Assembly: GCF_024509525.1 (NCBI RefSeq)
Contig: NZ_JAMWEM010000002.1
Coordinates: 62,001 to 126,000, forward strand
Reading direction: 5' to 3'
DNA length: 64,000 bases
Source of the DNA: Streptococcus suis
GTDB taxonomy: Bacteria; Bacillota; Bacilli; Lactobacillales; Streptococcaceae
Below the pieces are notes generated by a model that saw only the letters and a list, made by a program, of their open reading frames with translations, had not been told where the DNA came from and made no database searches. The translations under genes and the position numbers were made by a program. Shown here piece after piece: positions 27,938-36,539 of this stretch (the first letter of the stretch is position 1; every line of letters starts with the position of its first letter).

Positions 27938-28981
27938 TCAAAACTGCTCCGAGAATCGTACATCACCTTGATAGAATCCACGAATATCATTGATACCGTA
28001 ACGGAGCATGGCAATGCGTTCCTGACCAAGACCGAAGGCAAATCCAGAGTACTTGGTTGAGTCAATGCCACTCATTTCCAATACTTGTGGGTGAACCATG
28101 CCGGCACCGAGGATTTCAATCCAGCCTGTTTTCTTACATACGTTACAGCCGTCACCACCACACTTGAAGCAGGAAACATCCACCTCAACAGAAGGCTCTG
28201 TGAACGGGAAGTAAGATGGACGCAGGCGAATCTGACGCTCTTCACCAAACATTTTCTTGATAATCATTTCAAGCGTCCCCTTGAGGTCACCCATGGATAC
28301 ATTTTCACCGACAACCAAGCCTTCAATCTGGTGGAACTGGTGGCTGTGAGTCGCATCGTCCGTATCACGACGGAAAACACGACCTGGCGAAATCATCTTC
28401 AAGGCACCTTTAGAAAAATCATGCTGATCCATGGTACGAGCCTGAACAGGTGACGTATGGGTCCGCATAAGGATTTCTTCGGTGATGTAGAAGGTATCCT
28501 GCATATCACGGGCTGGGTGGTCTTTTGGCAAATTCATGCGCTCAAAATTGTAGTAATCTTTTTCCACTTCAAACCCGTCAACGATTTGGAAGCCCATGCC
28601 CAAGAAAATATCTTCGATTTCTTCAGAAGTTTGGGTCAAGACATGGCGTTTTCCGACCTTTACCTGTCGACCTGGCAAGGTCACATCAATGGTTTCTGAA
28701 GCTAATTGCTGTTGAATTTTTGCGGCTGCAACCTTCTGAGCTGTTTCTTCAAAGGCAGCTGTCAGCACATCACGCACTTCATTGACCTGTTTACCAACGA
28801 TTGGTTTCATTTCGTTAGATAGGTCTTTTAAACCTTTCAACAAGTCAGTCAAGGACCCTTTTTTACCCAAAACTGCAACACGCAGGTCTTGTAGTTCTTT
28901 TTCTCCTTGGTGCTGGATTTCTTTTAGCTTTTCTAGTGTCGTTTGGCGCAAATCGGCCAACTGTTGTTCAATGTTTGACAT
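27938..28981 (-). CDS. pheS: Phenylalanyl-tRNA synthetase alpha subunit
   Basis: PheS is the catalytic alpha subunit. The 347 residues show an N-terminal coiled coil (to about 110), then class II synthetase motifs: [33 protein letters not shown] (motif 2), [12 protein letters not shown], and [13 protein letters not shown] (motif 3). The ATG at 28981 follows GGAGGAATT; the longer frame to 29005 overlaps the T-box terminator stem and its U-run. The T-box leader upstream is phenylalanine-type. Confidence 0.97.
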   Translation of the reverse strand: MSNIEQQLADLRQTTLEKLKEIQHQGEKELQDLRVAVLGKKGSLTDLLKGLKDLSNEMKPIVGKQVNEVRDVLTAAFEETAQKVAAAKIQQQLASETIDVTLPGRQVKVGKRHVLTQTSEEIEDIFLGMGFQIVDGFEVEKDYYNFERMNLPKDHPARDMQDTFYITEEILMRTHTSPVQARTMDQHDFSKGALKMISPGRVFRRDTDDATHSHQFHQIEGLVVGENVSMGDLKGTLEMIIKKMFGEERQIRLRPSYFPFTEPSVEVDVSCFKCGGDGCNVCKKTGWIEILGAGMVHPQVLEMSGIDSTKYSGFAFGLGQERIAMLRYGINDIRGFYQGDVRFSEQF

Positions 28982-28989
28982 AATTCCTC

Positions 28990-29195
28990 CAATAAAAAAA
29001 CGCATGACACCACTCGTATCGGAGCGTTGTCACGCGGTACCATCCGTTTTCATCTGCTAAGCAGACCTTGTTTCTAAGTCCTTGTGTGAGTGAATTCGAC
29101 CAACTTTCACTGATTGAGCTTGCAGTCACGGCTCAACTCCCTGGGCAGTTTCCATAGGTGTACTAGTCTCACAGACTTCTATTCAATTAGTTCTA
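28990..29195 (-). promoter_or_regulatory. T-box leader riboswitch of pheS (tRNA-Phe)
   Basis: On the minus strand the leader has the T-box sequence AAACGGATGGTACCGCG (29034-29050) overlapping a terminator made of CGCGTGACAACGCTC and GAGTGGTGTCATGCG plus seven T (about 28994-29036). The 5' stem-I region near 29070-29180 contains pairing TGTGAG/CTCACA, with TTC in the specifier position just before ACTCACA. TTC is a phenylalanine codon, matching the gene. Uncharged tRNA-Phe would switch the RNA into the antiterminator and permit expression. Confidence 0.9.
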
Positions 29196-29223
29196 GTTTA
29201 ACAAAATATAGGCAGTTTAGCAA
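29195..29223 (-). promoter_or_regulatory. Promoter of the pheS T-box transcript
   Basis: TTGCTA (29218-29223), 17-base spacer, TAAACT (29195-29200), directly before the leader. Confidence 0.65.
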
Positions 29224-29358
29224 CTGATTTCTTTACTCAGTATGTGTCTGAATTTTTGAGAATCGTCAATAGCCCCTAATAATACACGTGCTGACAGAGA
29301 TTTTTTACTACCATTTTTCAAAAAAAGCCGACACAAGAGTTTTTTACTTGCATCAGCC

Positions 29359-29388
29359 TTGACGGTATTGTTTTCTTTGTGTTACAAT
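29359..29388 (+). promoter_or_regulatory. Promoter of a candidate small RNA
   Basis: TTGACG (29359-29364), 18-base spacer, TACAAT (29383-29388) with TGT before it (extended -10). It points to the hairpin cluster at 29401-29465 and no reading frame follows. Confidence 0.6.
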
Positions 29389-29394
29389 AACTGT

Positions 29395-29466
29395 ATGACT
29401 GATTAAGCAAGGTCGTTTCTTGTCTTAATCGGTGGTGCAGGAGTTCCAGTTCCTGCACCTTTTTTG
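29395..29466 (+). ncRNA. Candidate structured small RNA with terminator
   Basis: Two back-to-back hairpins follow the promoter. The first pairs GATTAAG-CAAG with CTTG-CTTAATC (29401-29430). The second pairs GGTGCAGGA with TCCTGCACC (29434-29459) and ends in six T (29460-29465), a textbook intrinsic terminator. The transcript would be about 70 nucleotides. No reading frame of note is present. It lies in the 566-base gap between the T-box leader and the ISLre2 transposase, on the strand opposite to both, and so marks the chromosome/ICE junction. A role is unknown. Confidence 0.55.
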
Positions 29467-29547
29467 ATTTTTAATAATACTATTATAGCAGGTATCCTTG
29501 TTTTTGGCAAGTTAGATACGACAAAAAGCACTAAAAATACTATATTT

Positions 29548-30891
29548 TTAGCGTGGTCGAGTTAGCTTCATAAGTCCTCGTACTTTGCCATTTTTAGGTC
29601 GTTTATGAAGCTTAGTTATGCTATGGTCAGTGTCATTAGGCAATATTTTTTTAACTTCGCCGCCCGTCATCCCTCTATCATGATCGTGACTCTGCCACTC
29701 TCCAAAGAATAACTCTCGTAAATCTTCAAGTCGGTCTAGTAGTATCATTCGGGCCATAGTACAGGCTCCGTTTTCTGACCAATACATGCCTCTATGCTTC
29801 ATGCGATAGGTCAATTTTCGATGTTGAGACTCCATGACGCCAATAGAATGTTCTGGTATACCTCGCAAAGCAGCTGGTTTGGTCTGATTAAATCTCTTCA
29901 AAAACTTATACTTAAAATCTAGGAGCTTAGCTTCTTCCTCCTCATTGTCAGTTATAGATTCACATGTGTCAAATACGACTTCCGCATCTGATTTGTTATG
30001 AGAATATTTGGCGTCTAATAACATTCCTGTCAATTCCTCAGGATAATTTTTCAAGCTAGTCCTTATTTTCTCATCCACATGGTAAGCATCCCAAAAGTGT
30101 TCATGTCTTTTTATCCCAAGTGCCTTGGCAATCTCAAGGAAGATACGTCTTGTGTAGCCTTTTCCATTGTCAGAGTTCGTGACAAGGACAGTTTCTGGTG
30201 TAATTTCAAAATGATAATAGAGATAGTTCAATAAGTCATCTCTGGCTTGGTCGTAATTGATATGGACTATCTCTTTTTTGTTTTGTAGTTCAAAGCGATT
30301 AGGACCAACCTGCTTTCGACCTGTGTGGACTACAAAATGACTTAGATCTCTGTTCCTACGTTCGTCTGCCTTTTCTGTGCACTTTACCATAACACCATCA
30401 CCTTCAACATAGATATACTTGCTCTTTATCTTTTTAGGTTCGGCACCTGGTTTATAAATTGGGCATTTTTCCCTCTGTTTTAATAGTTCCCCTGCTTCTT
30501 TTATAACTTTTAGGACGGTGTCCTTCGTCACGTGGAATCCAAGACAAGTTTCTATTACAATCCCAACTTGTCGATAGGACAACATGGTTGATAGCTTGGA
30601 AACATAGTAGAGTAGCTCTCTTGAAAATCGGGTATGCCTCTTCAAACCTAATTTCTCATCGATTGGGATTCTTGTCCGTATCCCATTGGTCCAACGGCTT
30701 CTGGAAAAAGTGACTTCTCCAAAGGTAAATAGGACAGTTCGTTCCGATTGGTTGATACGCCGATAACCATTAGCTCTCATAATTGGAGCTATATAAGCTT
30801 CATACTGCTTGATATACTCCATAAACTGTTCCTGGGTGTTCTCTCTGAATGCCGCCAATAATTCTCTCTCATCAATTACCAAATTATTCAT
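29548..30891 (-). mobile_element. ISLre2 family insertion sequence, transposase gene
   Basis: The 447-residue protein matches ISLre2 (UPF0236-type) transposases, with an N-terminal region FTFGEVTFSRSRW, a zinc-like/HTH middle and the DDE-type catalytic region containing VEGDGVMV, TNSDNGKGYTRR and HEHFWDAYHVDEK. Length is normal and no frameshift is visible, so it may be active. A 9-bp-arm hairpin (29531-29551) follows the stop, and a small hairpin CCTTC/GAAGG lies upstream. I could not identify the exact terminal inverted repeats or target duplication. It separates the pheS side from the fic gene. Confidence 0.8.
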
Positions 30892-30969
30892 CTTACTATT
30901 TTATCCGTTTTTGAAAAAAAGAAAAAGCCTTCTCCCGAAGGAAAAGGCCGTTTGTGCCAATAACTATAA

Positions 30970-31836
30970 TTATAATGTTTTGGTCTGCTCTTGACTGGCA
31001 GAACCTTTGGACTTCTGATTCAAGTCTCTTGATGAATGCTTAGTACGTTCTAATTTCTCATAAAACCCGTCCGACTTTTTTATTGTTTCACCATCTTGGT
31101 CTTCGTTGATTTTTCCTTCAAATCCCTTATTTTTGAGATAGTTTTTATAGAATTGCTGTTCTGAGTGGAAATAATAAATCAGAGGTTGGTGCTGGTCGTA
31201 CATCTGAAAACTCTCCAAAGCTTTGTAATAGCTGGCCTTATTCAAGTCATCCACAATGAAAGGTACAAGCCCTTCCTTCAAACATTCCTTGAAAAGTATC
31301 AATCGGCCTACACGACCATTCCCATCCGCAAAGGGATGGATCTGCTCAAATCGAGCATGAAATGTGGCTAAATATGCCAAGTCCTTTTTCTCCTTTAGGG
31401 AGTATCCCAGCAACAAGGAAGACATCGCTTCTTCTGTGTATTCAACAGCAGTAGTCGCAATCTGTCCTACTTCATTCTGAAGGATTTTGTAGCGCCCTAC
31501 TGGAGCTAGCGGATTATGTTCCGAGCTGGTCCCACGCTTCAACAAGCTATGAAGCTGCTTAATATACTCTTCGCTCAATGGCTCATGGACGGTATCAAGA
31601 ATATAGTCAAAACATCTAAAGTGATTACTTGTTTCAATCAAATCATCAATCTTGATACCTGTCTCATCCAGATTGGCAATTGTTTTAGTTTCATAGATAA
31701 AGCTAGTCTGTTCTTCAGTTAAGCGACTACCTTCGATTTTATTTGAGTTGTAGGCAAAGCGCTTTTGAGTAATATCATAAATACCGCCATGCACCTTTCC
31801 TGCTCTCTCTGCTAATAATCTAGTTATTAAGTCCAT
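30970..31836 (-). CDS. Fic family protein (AMP-transferase-like), autoinhibited type
   Basis: Fic proteins usually transfer AMP from ATP to a hydroxyl on a target protein. The catalytic motif HPFADGNGRVGR is complete, with the phosphate loop GNGR and catalytic His. The N-terminal part has YNSNKIEGS, matching the inhibitory SxxxEG helix motif of class II Fic proteins, in which the glutamate blocks ATP binding. The chosen ATG 31836 follows GGGAGAACTT (288 residues). A perfect AT-rich palindrome lies just upstream at 31848-31887. It is next to ParA and its partner on the ICE; the role (toxin, regulator) is not known. Confidence 0.85.
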   Translation of the reverse strand: MDLITRLLAERAGKVHGGIYDITQKRFAYNSNKIEGSRLTEEQTSFIYETKTIANLDETGIKIDDLIETSNHFRCFDYILDTVHEPLSEEYIKQLHSLLKRGTSSEHNPLAPVGRYKILQNEVGQIATTAVEYTEEAMSSLLLGYSLKEKKDLAYLATFHARFEQIHPFADGNGRVGRLILFKECLKEGLVPFIVDDLNKASYYKALESFQMYDQHQPLIYYFHSEQQFYKNYLKNKGFEGKINEDQDGETIKKSDGFYEKLERTKHSSRDLNQKSKGSASQEQTKTL

Positions 31837-31847
31837 AAGTTCTCCCA

Positions 31848-31887
31848 TATAAATATAAACACAAATACATTTGTGTTTATATTTATA
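31848..31887. promoter_or_regulatory. Perfect 19-bp-arm AT-rich palindrome upstream of fic
   Basis: Arms TATAAATATAAACACAAAT and ATTTGTGTTTATATTTATA are separated by two bases, AC. It is most likely a repressor operator overlapping the fic promoter; the same TTTGTGTTTAT or TTTGTATTTAT core recurs at about 32120-32150, 32978-33015 and 57006-57046. Confidence 0.65.
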
Positions 31888-31898
31888 CTCATCTTCTG

Positions 31899-32105
31899 TT
31901 ATAAGTTCTCAATCAAGTCTGCCAACAATGCTGAATCAGATCGGTAACCTCTCTCTTGAGAAGTCTGTCTAAGCTTCTCACGATGAGTCGGGGTCAACAT
32001 GAATTGGTATTGTTTCTTGGTTTCATGTACTGCTACATTTGTAGTCTTGATTTCTGGTTTTGTTAACGCTTGACGAATCTCTTTCTGCTTTGGTTCAAAT
32101 GCCAT
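31899..32105 (-). CDS. Small ParA-partner protein (DUF5388-like, possible DNA binder)
   Basis: A 68-residue basic protein. The C-terminal half (YQFMLTPTHREKLRQTSQ to DSALLADLIENL) has the pattern of a ribbon-helix-helix, with a beta strand then two helices, and I recall it as DUF5388 in replication/partition modules. GGAGG precedes the ATG. It lies 43 bases after parA in the same orientation, so is likely the centromere- or operator-binding partner of ParA. The AT-rich motif near both genes is a plausible binding site; this is inference. Confidence 0.7.
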   Translation of the reverse strand: MAFEPKQKEIRQALTKPEIKTTNVAVHETKKQYQFMLTPTHREKLRQTSQERGYRSDSALLADLIENL

Positions 32106-32148
32106 AGTTTCCTCCTAAATATAAATCTATTTGTGTTTGTAATTATAT

Positions 32149-32940
32149 TTATATTCTATCAGAAATATGACTGAAGGTAAAGTCCAAGTCATCAAAGAAT
32201 TTTTTATGCTTATGGTAAACCTGCTCATCTCCCTGCATTTCTGCAAGTGAAACCTTATCCAGAGTAGAACGGTTAAACAATTCTTTTGCTGGAATAATAC
32301 CAATCATATCTTCATCATCCTCAATTCTTTCCAGGAGCTCACGGGACGAATTGGTGTTGTGTTTAATCATGTTTGCCACAAAGTAGAGCTTTGCTGTAAT
32401 ATAGCTTTCTCTTGTCTGGAAATTGATTGCGGTCTGTCTAAACTCTTCAATCCTGTCCATTATGTTGAATTTTGCCTGATAGCCAAAGTCGCTTGGAATA
32501 ACTGGGCTAATCACCGAGTGACTAACTGCGATCGCATTTCTTGTCGCAATTGAAAAGTCCGGGCGACAGTCAATGACCACGAAATCAAATTGACCTAGAT
32601 TATATCTTTCATAGTTATCTTCTAGCCACATATAGAGCAACATATCTTTGTTGGTCTTGTGTTCAAGTCCTGCTTCAATCCAATCCAAATTCATTGAACC
32701 TGCAATCAACGATACATTCTCTTTTACATCAAGAACACTAACGTTACCACGACCGATAAAGATATTACCGACGGTATTTTCATTGTCGTATATGTTGTAA
32801 ATCTGAGAAAGGTTGCACTGATGATCTAGGTCAATAAAGAGGACCTTCTTATCTGTTGAGGCTAAGTATTCCCCGTAGTTAAATGCTAAAGTGGTTTTTC
32901 CAACACCACCCTTAATTGCTGCAAAGCTAACAATTTTCAT
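32149..32940 (-). CDS. parA: ParA-family ATPase (partition/replication control)
   Basis: The 263-residue protein has the deviant Walker A KGGVGKTT at residues 10-17 and DLDHQCNLSQIYN, with the later FVVIDCRPDFS Walker B region, as in ParA/Soj proteins that segregate plasmids and ICE circular forms. GGAGAAAATAGT precedes the ATG. A consensus promoter lies at 32971-32999. In ICEs such genes help maintain the excised circle; that is family knowledge. Confidence 0.9.
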   Translation of the reverse strand: MKIVSFAAIKGGVGKTTLAFNYGEYLASTDKKVLFIDLDHQCNLSQIYNIYDNENTVGNIFIGRGNVSVLDVKENVSLIAGSMNLDWIEAGLEHKTNKDMLLYMWLEDNYERYNLGQFDFVVIDCRPDFSIATRNAIAVSHSVISPVIPSDFGYQAKFNIMDRIEEFRQTAINFQTRESYITAKLYFVANMIKHNTNSSRELLERIEDDEDMIGIIPAKELFNRSTLDKVSLAEMQGDEQVYHKHKKFFDDLDFTFSHISDRI

Positions 32941-32970
32941 ACTATTTTCTCCAATCTTTTTGATAAGTCT

Positions 32971-32999
32971 ATTATACCGTTTATAATTATATTTGTCAA
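32971..32999 (-). promoter_or_regulatory. Consensus sigma-A promoter of parA with AT-rich operator
   Basis: TTGACA (32994-32999), exact 17-base spacer, TATAAT (32971-32976). The spacer TATAATTATAAAC and the flanking ATAATTATATTTATAAAC (about 32983-33022, minus strand) form inverted copies, suggesting an operator. A promoter this strong on an ICE probably needs repression. Confidence 0.75.
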
Positions 33000-33016
33000 T
33001 ATGTTTATAAATATAA

Positions 33017-34678
33017 TTATAGACTTATTGACGACGAGGCTTCCCGACTCTTGATATTCTCTTGGATACGATTGAGCTGCTGGCTATTCGATACAATAGA
33101 ATAAAATCGTTCTCTTAGCCCCGCACGTTCGATTGTCACTTCTTTGACCAGTTTATCAATCTCTGACTTCTTCGTAGTCGGATCTAGCTTCAAATCTTTT
33201 AGAATTTGATGTGCTAGTTCGTGGTAGTGCAGCTGACCTTCCTCCAGGGCAAGTAATGCCCCCTGGAGCTTGTTCAAATCTGCCAACCGTGTATCTAACT
33301 TGTCTAGCTCTGATTGAGTAGCTTTAACTTGCTCACGGAATGAGTTGGCTAGATTTTCAAATTGCCTACCGTCCGTGACACCATGAGCAGACAGAAAGTT
33401 AAACTCTCTGACCAGCTGGTCAATTCTGCTGATGTATGGATTCTTGTTGACGATGATTTCCCCGTTATCATAAGACAGTTGCTTGGCAATTATCTCCCCT
33501 TGCATTGCCTTGTTCTTGGTCGCATCGTTGGCATTTGTAAAGTAAAACCAGTCATGCTTTCGGATAAAGATTTCATAGTCGCCATTGGGAAGCTTATCGA
33601 CATAACGTGATGGAATAAGGACGGTACCTTTATTGGCAAGACCGTGTTCCAATTCCAGATAAATCCCCTTGGATGTTTCTTCCATGACTTGCCAATCATG
33701 GACCTGGATTCTCATTTCAAAATCATCTTCCTGGCTTGTCTTGTATTCCTGATAAGCCGTTTTGATTTCATCTAAGCTGTAGGTTGGCTGGTTGCCTTCG
33801 AGTGATTGAGCAATTCCTTCCAAAGAGTAATTTCCACGTTTTGATAGAGTACGGTCACGGACGGCACGTTGCTGGTCTTTGTCCAGCAATTTGTACCGCA
33901 CTTCCTTCCCTGAAGCATCCAGCATCAAGTCCAGCTCTTTTGCTTTTAACTTAAAATCTTCAAACGACGTGGAGTGTTTGAGAAGAAAATCCAGTCGCTC
34001 TTTAATCTCGTAGCGAAAGACATTTTTCTTGCGATAGGCGATATACTCACGACGGCTATTTTTCATTTTCTCATCTATAATTTTGGCACCAGCAATACCA
34101 GCGTGTTTATTTGAAATATTAAAAAGACTTCTGGCTGTTCCTTTCTGCCAACGAAATTTTTTGAGAGTGACAGAATTAGTGTTATTAAAAATGATATGGT
34201 TATGGATGTGGTTCTTGTCGATATGAGTGGCAATGACAAACTCATGTTGTCCACCTGTCAATTCTAAGACAGTTTTACGTCCAATCTCATGTATTTCCTG
34301 TGGTGTCAAATCATCTTCAGGACTAAACGATTGGATGATATGGTGAGCGAGTACATCCACACCATTTCCACGTTTACCAAGTCGGGATTCCGCATTCATC
34401 CTTGTTAAATCAAATTCATCTGCCGCTGATACTACATCCGTAACACCGTAACTAGATACCAGCTGCAATTCCTGCTTCCCGTTGACCGTGACTAATGGAA
34501 AATCTCGGTCACCATCTGATTCTAAAATGGTCTTAGATTCATTCTGGATATACTTCATGGCACGGGCTACATCTTCCACCTTACTTTCTTCAATGGTCTT
34601 GGCCTCATCCTTGATGTACTTCACGCTACGTCCGAGAGATTGACTGGATTTTATCTGAAGGACTTTGGTAACGACCAT
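33017..34678 (-). CDS. MobP-type relaxase/mobilisation nuclease
   Basis: A 553-residue relaxase that would nick oriT and attach covalently to the transferred strand. The metal-binding HxDxxHxHNH motif appears as HIDKNHIHNH with the following HIIFNNTN, typical of VirD2-like/MobP enzymes of Tn5252-type ICEs. An internal near-repeat KYIKDEAKTIEES/KYIQNESKTILES is visible near the start. The C-terminal half is charged and coiled-coil rich. The start abuts the mobC stop, so they are translationally coupled. The candidate oriT lies beyond mobC. Confidence 0.92.
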   Translation of the reverse strand: MVVTKVLQIKSSQSLGRSVKYIKDEAKTIEESKVEDVARAMKYIQNESKTILESDGDRDFPLVTVNGKQELQLVSSYGVTDVVSAADEFDLTRMNAESRLGKRGNGVDVLAHHIIQSFSPEDDLTPQEIHEIGRKTVLELTGGQHEFVIATHIDKNHIHNHIIFNNTNSVTLKKFRWQKGTARSLFNISNKHAGIAGAKIIDEKMKNSRREYIAYRKKNVFRYEIKERLDFLLKHSTSFEDFKLKAKELDLMLDASGKEVRYKLLDKDQQRAVRDRTLSKRGNYSLEGIAQSLEGNQPTYSLDEIKTAYQEYKTSQEDDFEMRIQVHDWQVMEETSKGIYLELEHGLANKGTVLIPSRYVDKLPNGDYEIFIRKHDWFYFTNANDATKNKAMQGEIIAKQLSYDNGEIIVNKNPYISRIDQLVREFNFLSAHGVTDGRQFENLANSFREQVKATQSELDKLDTRLADLNKLQGALLALEEGQLHYHELAHQILKDLKLDPTTKKSEIDKLVKEVTIERAGLRERFYSIVSNSQQLNRIQENIKSREASSSISL

Positions 34679-35029
34679 TTAGTTCCCTCCTTTCAATTGG
34701 TCTTTAATTAAACGATTAGTCTGTTCTTTCAATTCTTGCAAGAGTGCTAAACATTCTGCAATATCTTCGTTACCAACATCGCCATTTTCGTTCACTCTTT
34801 TCGCAATCTGGTTGACATTGACGCCAATCCGATTCATCTCTAATCGCAACTGTTTGAGTTTTGGAAAGTCAATCTGCCTGACCTCTCCCATAATTAACAT
34901 TTGTCGGGCATAGCTGGCAAAGTTTGGGACTTGTGCCTTCTCCATTTGTTTACGAATATGCGAAAGTTCCTCTCTATCTACTCTGAATTTCAATTGGATA
35001 GGACGACTTCGATTCTCTTCCACAAGCAC
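34679..35029 (-). CDS. mobC: MobC-like relaxosome protein
   Basis: A 116-residue protein of the plasmid-mobilisation MobC family, which helps relaxase open oriT. The visible blocks are RVDREELSHIRKQMEKA, then LKQLRLEMNRIGVNVNQIAKRVNE, the family's helical core. The start is GTG (35029) after GGGAGG. It is directly upstream of and coupled with the relaxase gene and next to the hairpin-rich region that is probably oriT. Confidence 0.88.
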   Translation of the reverse strand: MLVEENRSRPIQLKFRVDREELSHIRKQMEKAQVPNFASYARQMLIMGEVRQIDFPKLKQLRLEMNRIGVNVNQIAKRVNENGDVGNEDIAECLALLQELKEQTNRLIKDQLKGGN

Positions 35030-35039
35030 AAACCTCCCT

Positions 35040-35262
35040 TCTATTTTTGTTGCTTTTCAAGTAAGGGGTCACCCCTACCTTTCCTTCTGGCAAGATTAGC
35101 AATTGGGTACCCAATTTCTCTAAATTAAAAAGTCAGTCAAGGTCAACCTGTACAGGTCAACCTCCGACTTCTTTTTAATATTTTGGGGAGTTCCCCAATC
35201 CCCCAGTAAAAAATGTTGGCACATTTTTTACCCTCTCTTCGAGAGAGTTTTTTCTCACGAGG
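35040..35262. other. Presumed oriT region: series of palindromes upstream of mobC
   Basis: This 220-bp gap holds, in order: AGGGGTCACCCCT (35064-35076); the 16-bp palindrome AATTGGGTACCCAATT (35101-35116); two direct AGGTCAACCT copies (35140-35149 and 35154-35163); TTGGGGAGTTCCCCAA (35183-35198); and GTAAAAAATGT/ACATTTTTTAC (11-bp perfect arms, 35206-35231). A CTCTC/GAGAG hairpin with six T follows. Position beside mobC and the nature of the repeats fit an origin of transfer; the exact nick site is not identified. Confidence 0.6.
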
Positions 35263-35280
35263 GGAAGAGTGCTGCATCAC

Positions 35281-35303
35281 AAAAAGCCATCATTTCTGAT
35301 GAC
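35281..35303 (-). terminator. Terminator of the small membrane-protein pair
   Basis: On the minus strand GTCATC/GATGGC (one G-U) closes a six-base loop, then TTTTT; it lies just below the stop at 35316. Confidence 0.65.
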
Positions 35304-35315
35304 TTTTTTCTGCAC

Positions 35316-35756
35316 TCAAGAACTTCCTATAGCCATTGTAGCGATGCCGCCTACTCCAGTCACAATAACAACTGCTAATAATATTGGACTCCATAAAGCG
35401 ATAAGAGTTGCTTTTATAATGAAAAAATTGATTAGACCAAACAAGACTAACAAAGCCATAACACCTGCTTGTGCCTCGCTATAGGAATGCTGATTAAAAA
35501 CCCAAGAGAAGGCAACTATTCCAACACCAGCAAATACAAAAACAATTCCTACTCCGAGGTAATCATAAGCAATGCTGTCTCTAAATTGTAATACATCAAA
35601 TGCGGTGGACACTGTCATATCTGTAATAACAAATCTATCCTGTAGTTGTGTATTTAATCTATTCAAATAAATTAAAAAGACAGTATTAGAAATCAGATAA
35701 ATGACCTCTACTATCCAGTATGGTAACGCTGCTCCAAACCAAAATTTTCTCATCAT
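35316..35756 (-). CDS. Hypothetical membrane protein (ICE accessory)
   Basis: Unrecognised family. The 146 residues have about four hydrophobic segments (near 12-32, 68-88, 98-115 and 120-142), with little between them. It follows the 137-residue membrane gene at 35769 by 12 bases and precedes the oriT region, so the two are one transcription unit. Immunity, entry exclusion or another element-linked membrane role would be speculation. Confidence 0.65.
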   Translation of the reverse strand: MMRKFWFGAALPYWIVEVIYLISNTVFLIYLNRLNTQLQDRFVITDMTVSTAFDVLQFRDSIAYDYLGVGIVFVFAGVGIVAFSWVFNQHSYSEAQAGVMALLVLFGLINFFIIKATLIALWSPILLAVVIVTGVGGIATMAIGSS

Positions 35757-35768
35757 TTCTTCAACTAT

Positions 35769-36182
35769 TTAATCCTTTAGAAAGTTCTTTTGTTGTAAAT
35801 AATATTCCAATATAATTCGTCTTCTGTACAAAAGGGAATGGTTAATATGCGATAAAAGTATTAAAAATAATAACATCCCCAAAAACAAAATAATGCTCAA
35901 TGTTACCAACATACTACCACGAATGACATCATATTCCACATCGAGTACAGTAGAAAAAAATAGAGTACAGATATGCTTCACTTCATCCGAAAAAATAATT
36001 GTGACCAATAGCCCTAGCAACAATTCCCAGCTACGAGAACTACGGTCTAATGCTTTTCCAAGTTCAAAATACTCCGCTAATAATTCATTCTTACTCTTAC
36101 TATTAAAATAAGCAAGAGCTTTTTCAAATTTCCGTACATGGCGATTCTGCCACAGTGATACTATTTTCATTATAAACACCAT
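35769..36182 (-). CDS. Hypothetical membrane protein (ICE accessory)
   Basis: Unrecognised 137-residue protein with a basic/helical N-terminal ~50 residues, then two hydrophobic segments at about 54-72 and 90-112, and a charged tail. It overlaps no neighbour but sits 12 bases ahead of the 146-residue membrane gene. The start at 36182 has AAGGTG before it; ATG 36170 is an alternative. No toxin or phage-defence motif is seen. Confidence 0.65.
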   Translation of the reverse strand: MVFIMKIVSLWQNRHVRKFEKALAYFNSKSKNELLAEYFELGKALDRSSRSWELLLGLLVTIIFSDEVKHICTLFFSTVLDVEYDVIRGSMLVTLSIILFLGMLLFLILLSHINHSLLYRRRIILEYYLQQKNFLKD

Positions 36183-36227
36183 CTAACACCTTATAGTAGC
36201 TTCATCATTAGTATAGCACAAGTCTAC

Positions 36228-36500
36228 CTAAATGAGCTTTAAAGTTCTAATCTCCTCTCTTAAAACTTCAAAGTCTGCATCTGTCATCTCTTCAATTTCC
36301 ATGTAGGCTTCATGGTAATCATGAGCCAACTCCGTGTTAATTTTCTTGACCTGTTCACCTTCTGCTCGCAATCTTGCGAGGCAAAATTTTCGAGTCAATT
36401 CCTGATTTTCACGACGGATAATTGGTTGACTAGTTTCAAGGTTCATCCAAAAAATATCCGTCAAGGCATTGACTGTTTCTTGACTAATCTTCTCTATCAT
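36228..36500 (-). CDS. Hypothetical small ICE protein
   Basis: A 90-residue, soluble, helical and acidic protein without a recognised domain. GGAGAAGAAACAA precedes the ATG. It lies 39 bases after the giant primase/antirestriction-like gene, on the same strand, and is probably the end of that transcription unit. Similar short genes occupy this position in ICESa2603-like elements, as far as I recall; function unknown. Confidence 0.65.
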   Translation of the reverse strand: MIEKISQETVNALTDIFWMNLETSQPIIRRENQELTRKFCLARLRAEGEQVKKINTELAHDYHEAYMEIEEMTDADFEVLREEIRTLKLI

Positions 36501-36539
36501 TTGTTTCTTCTCCTTTCGGTCTGCGGGTCAATAATTGGT

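Noticed and set aside
29476..30969. Terminal inverted repeats of the ISLre2 element
   Set aside because: Only a TTGGCA match could be seen between the two flanks; too weak to define ends or a target duplication.
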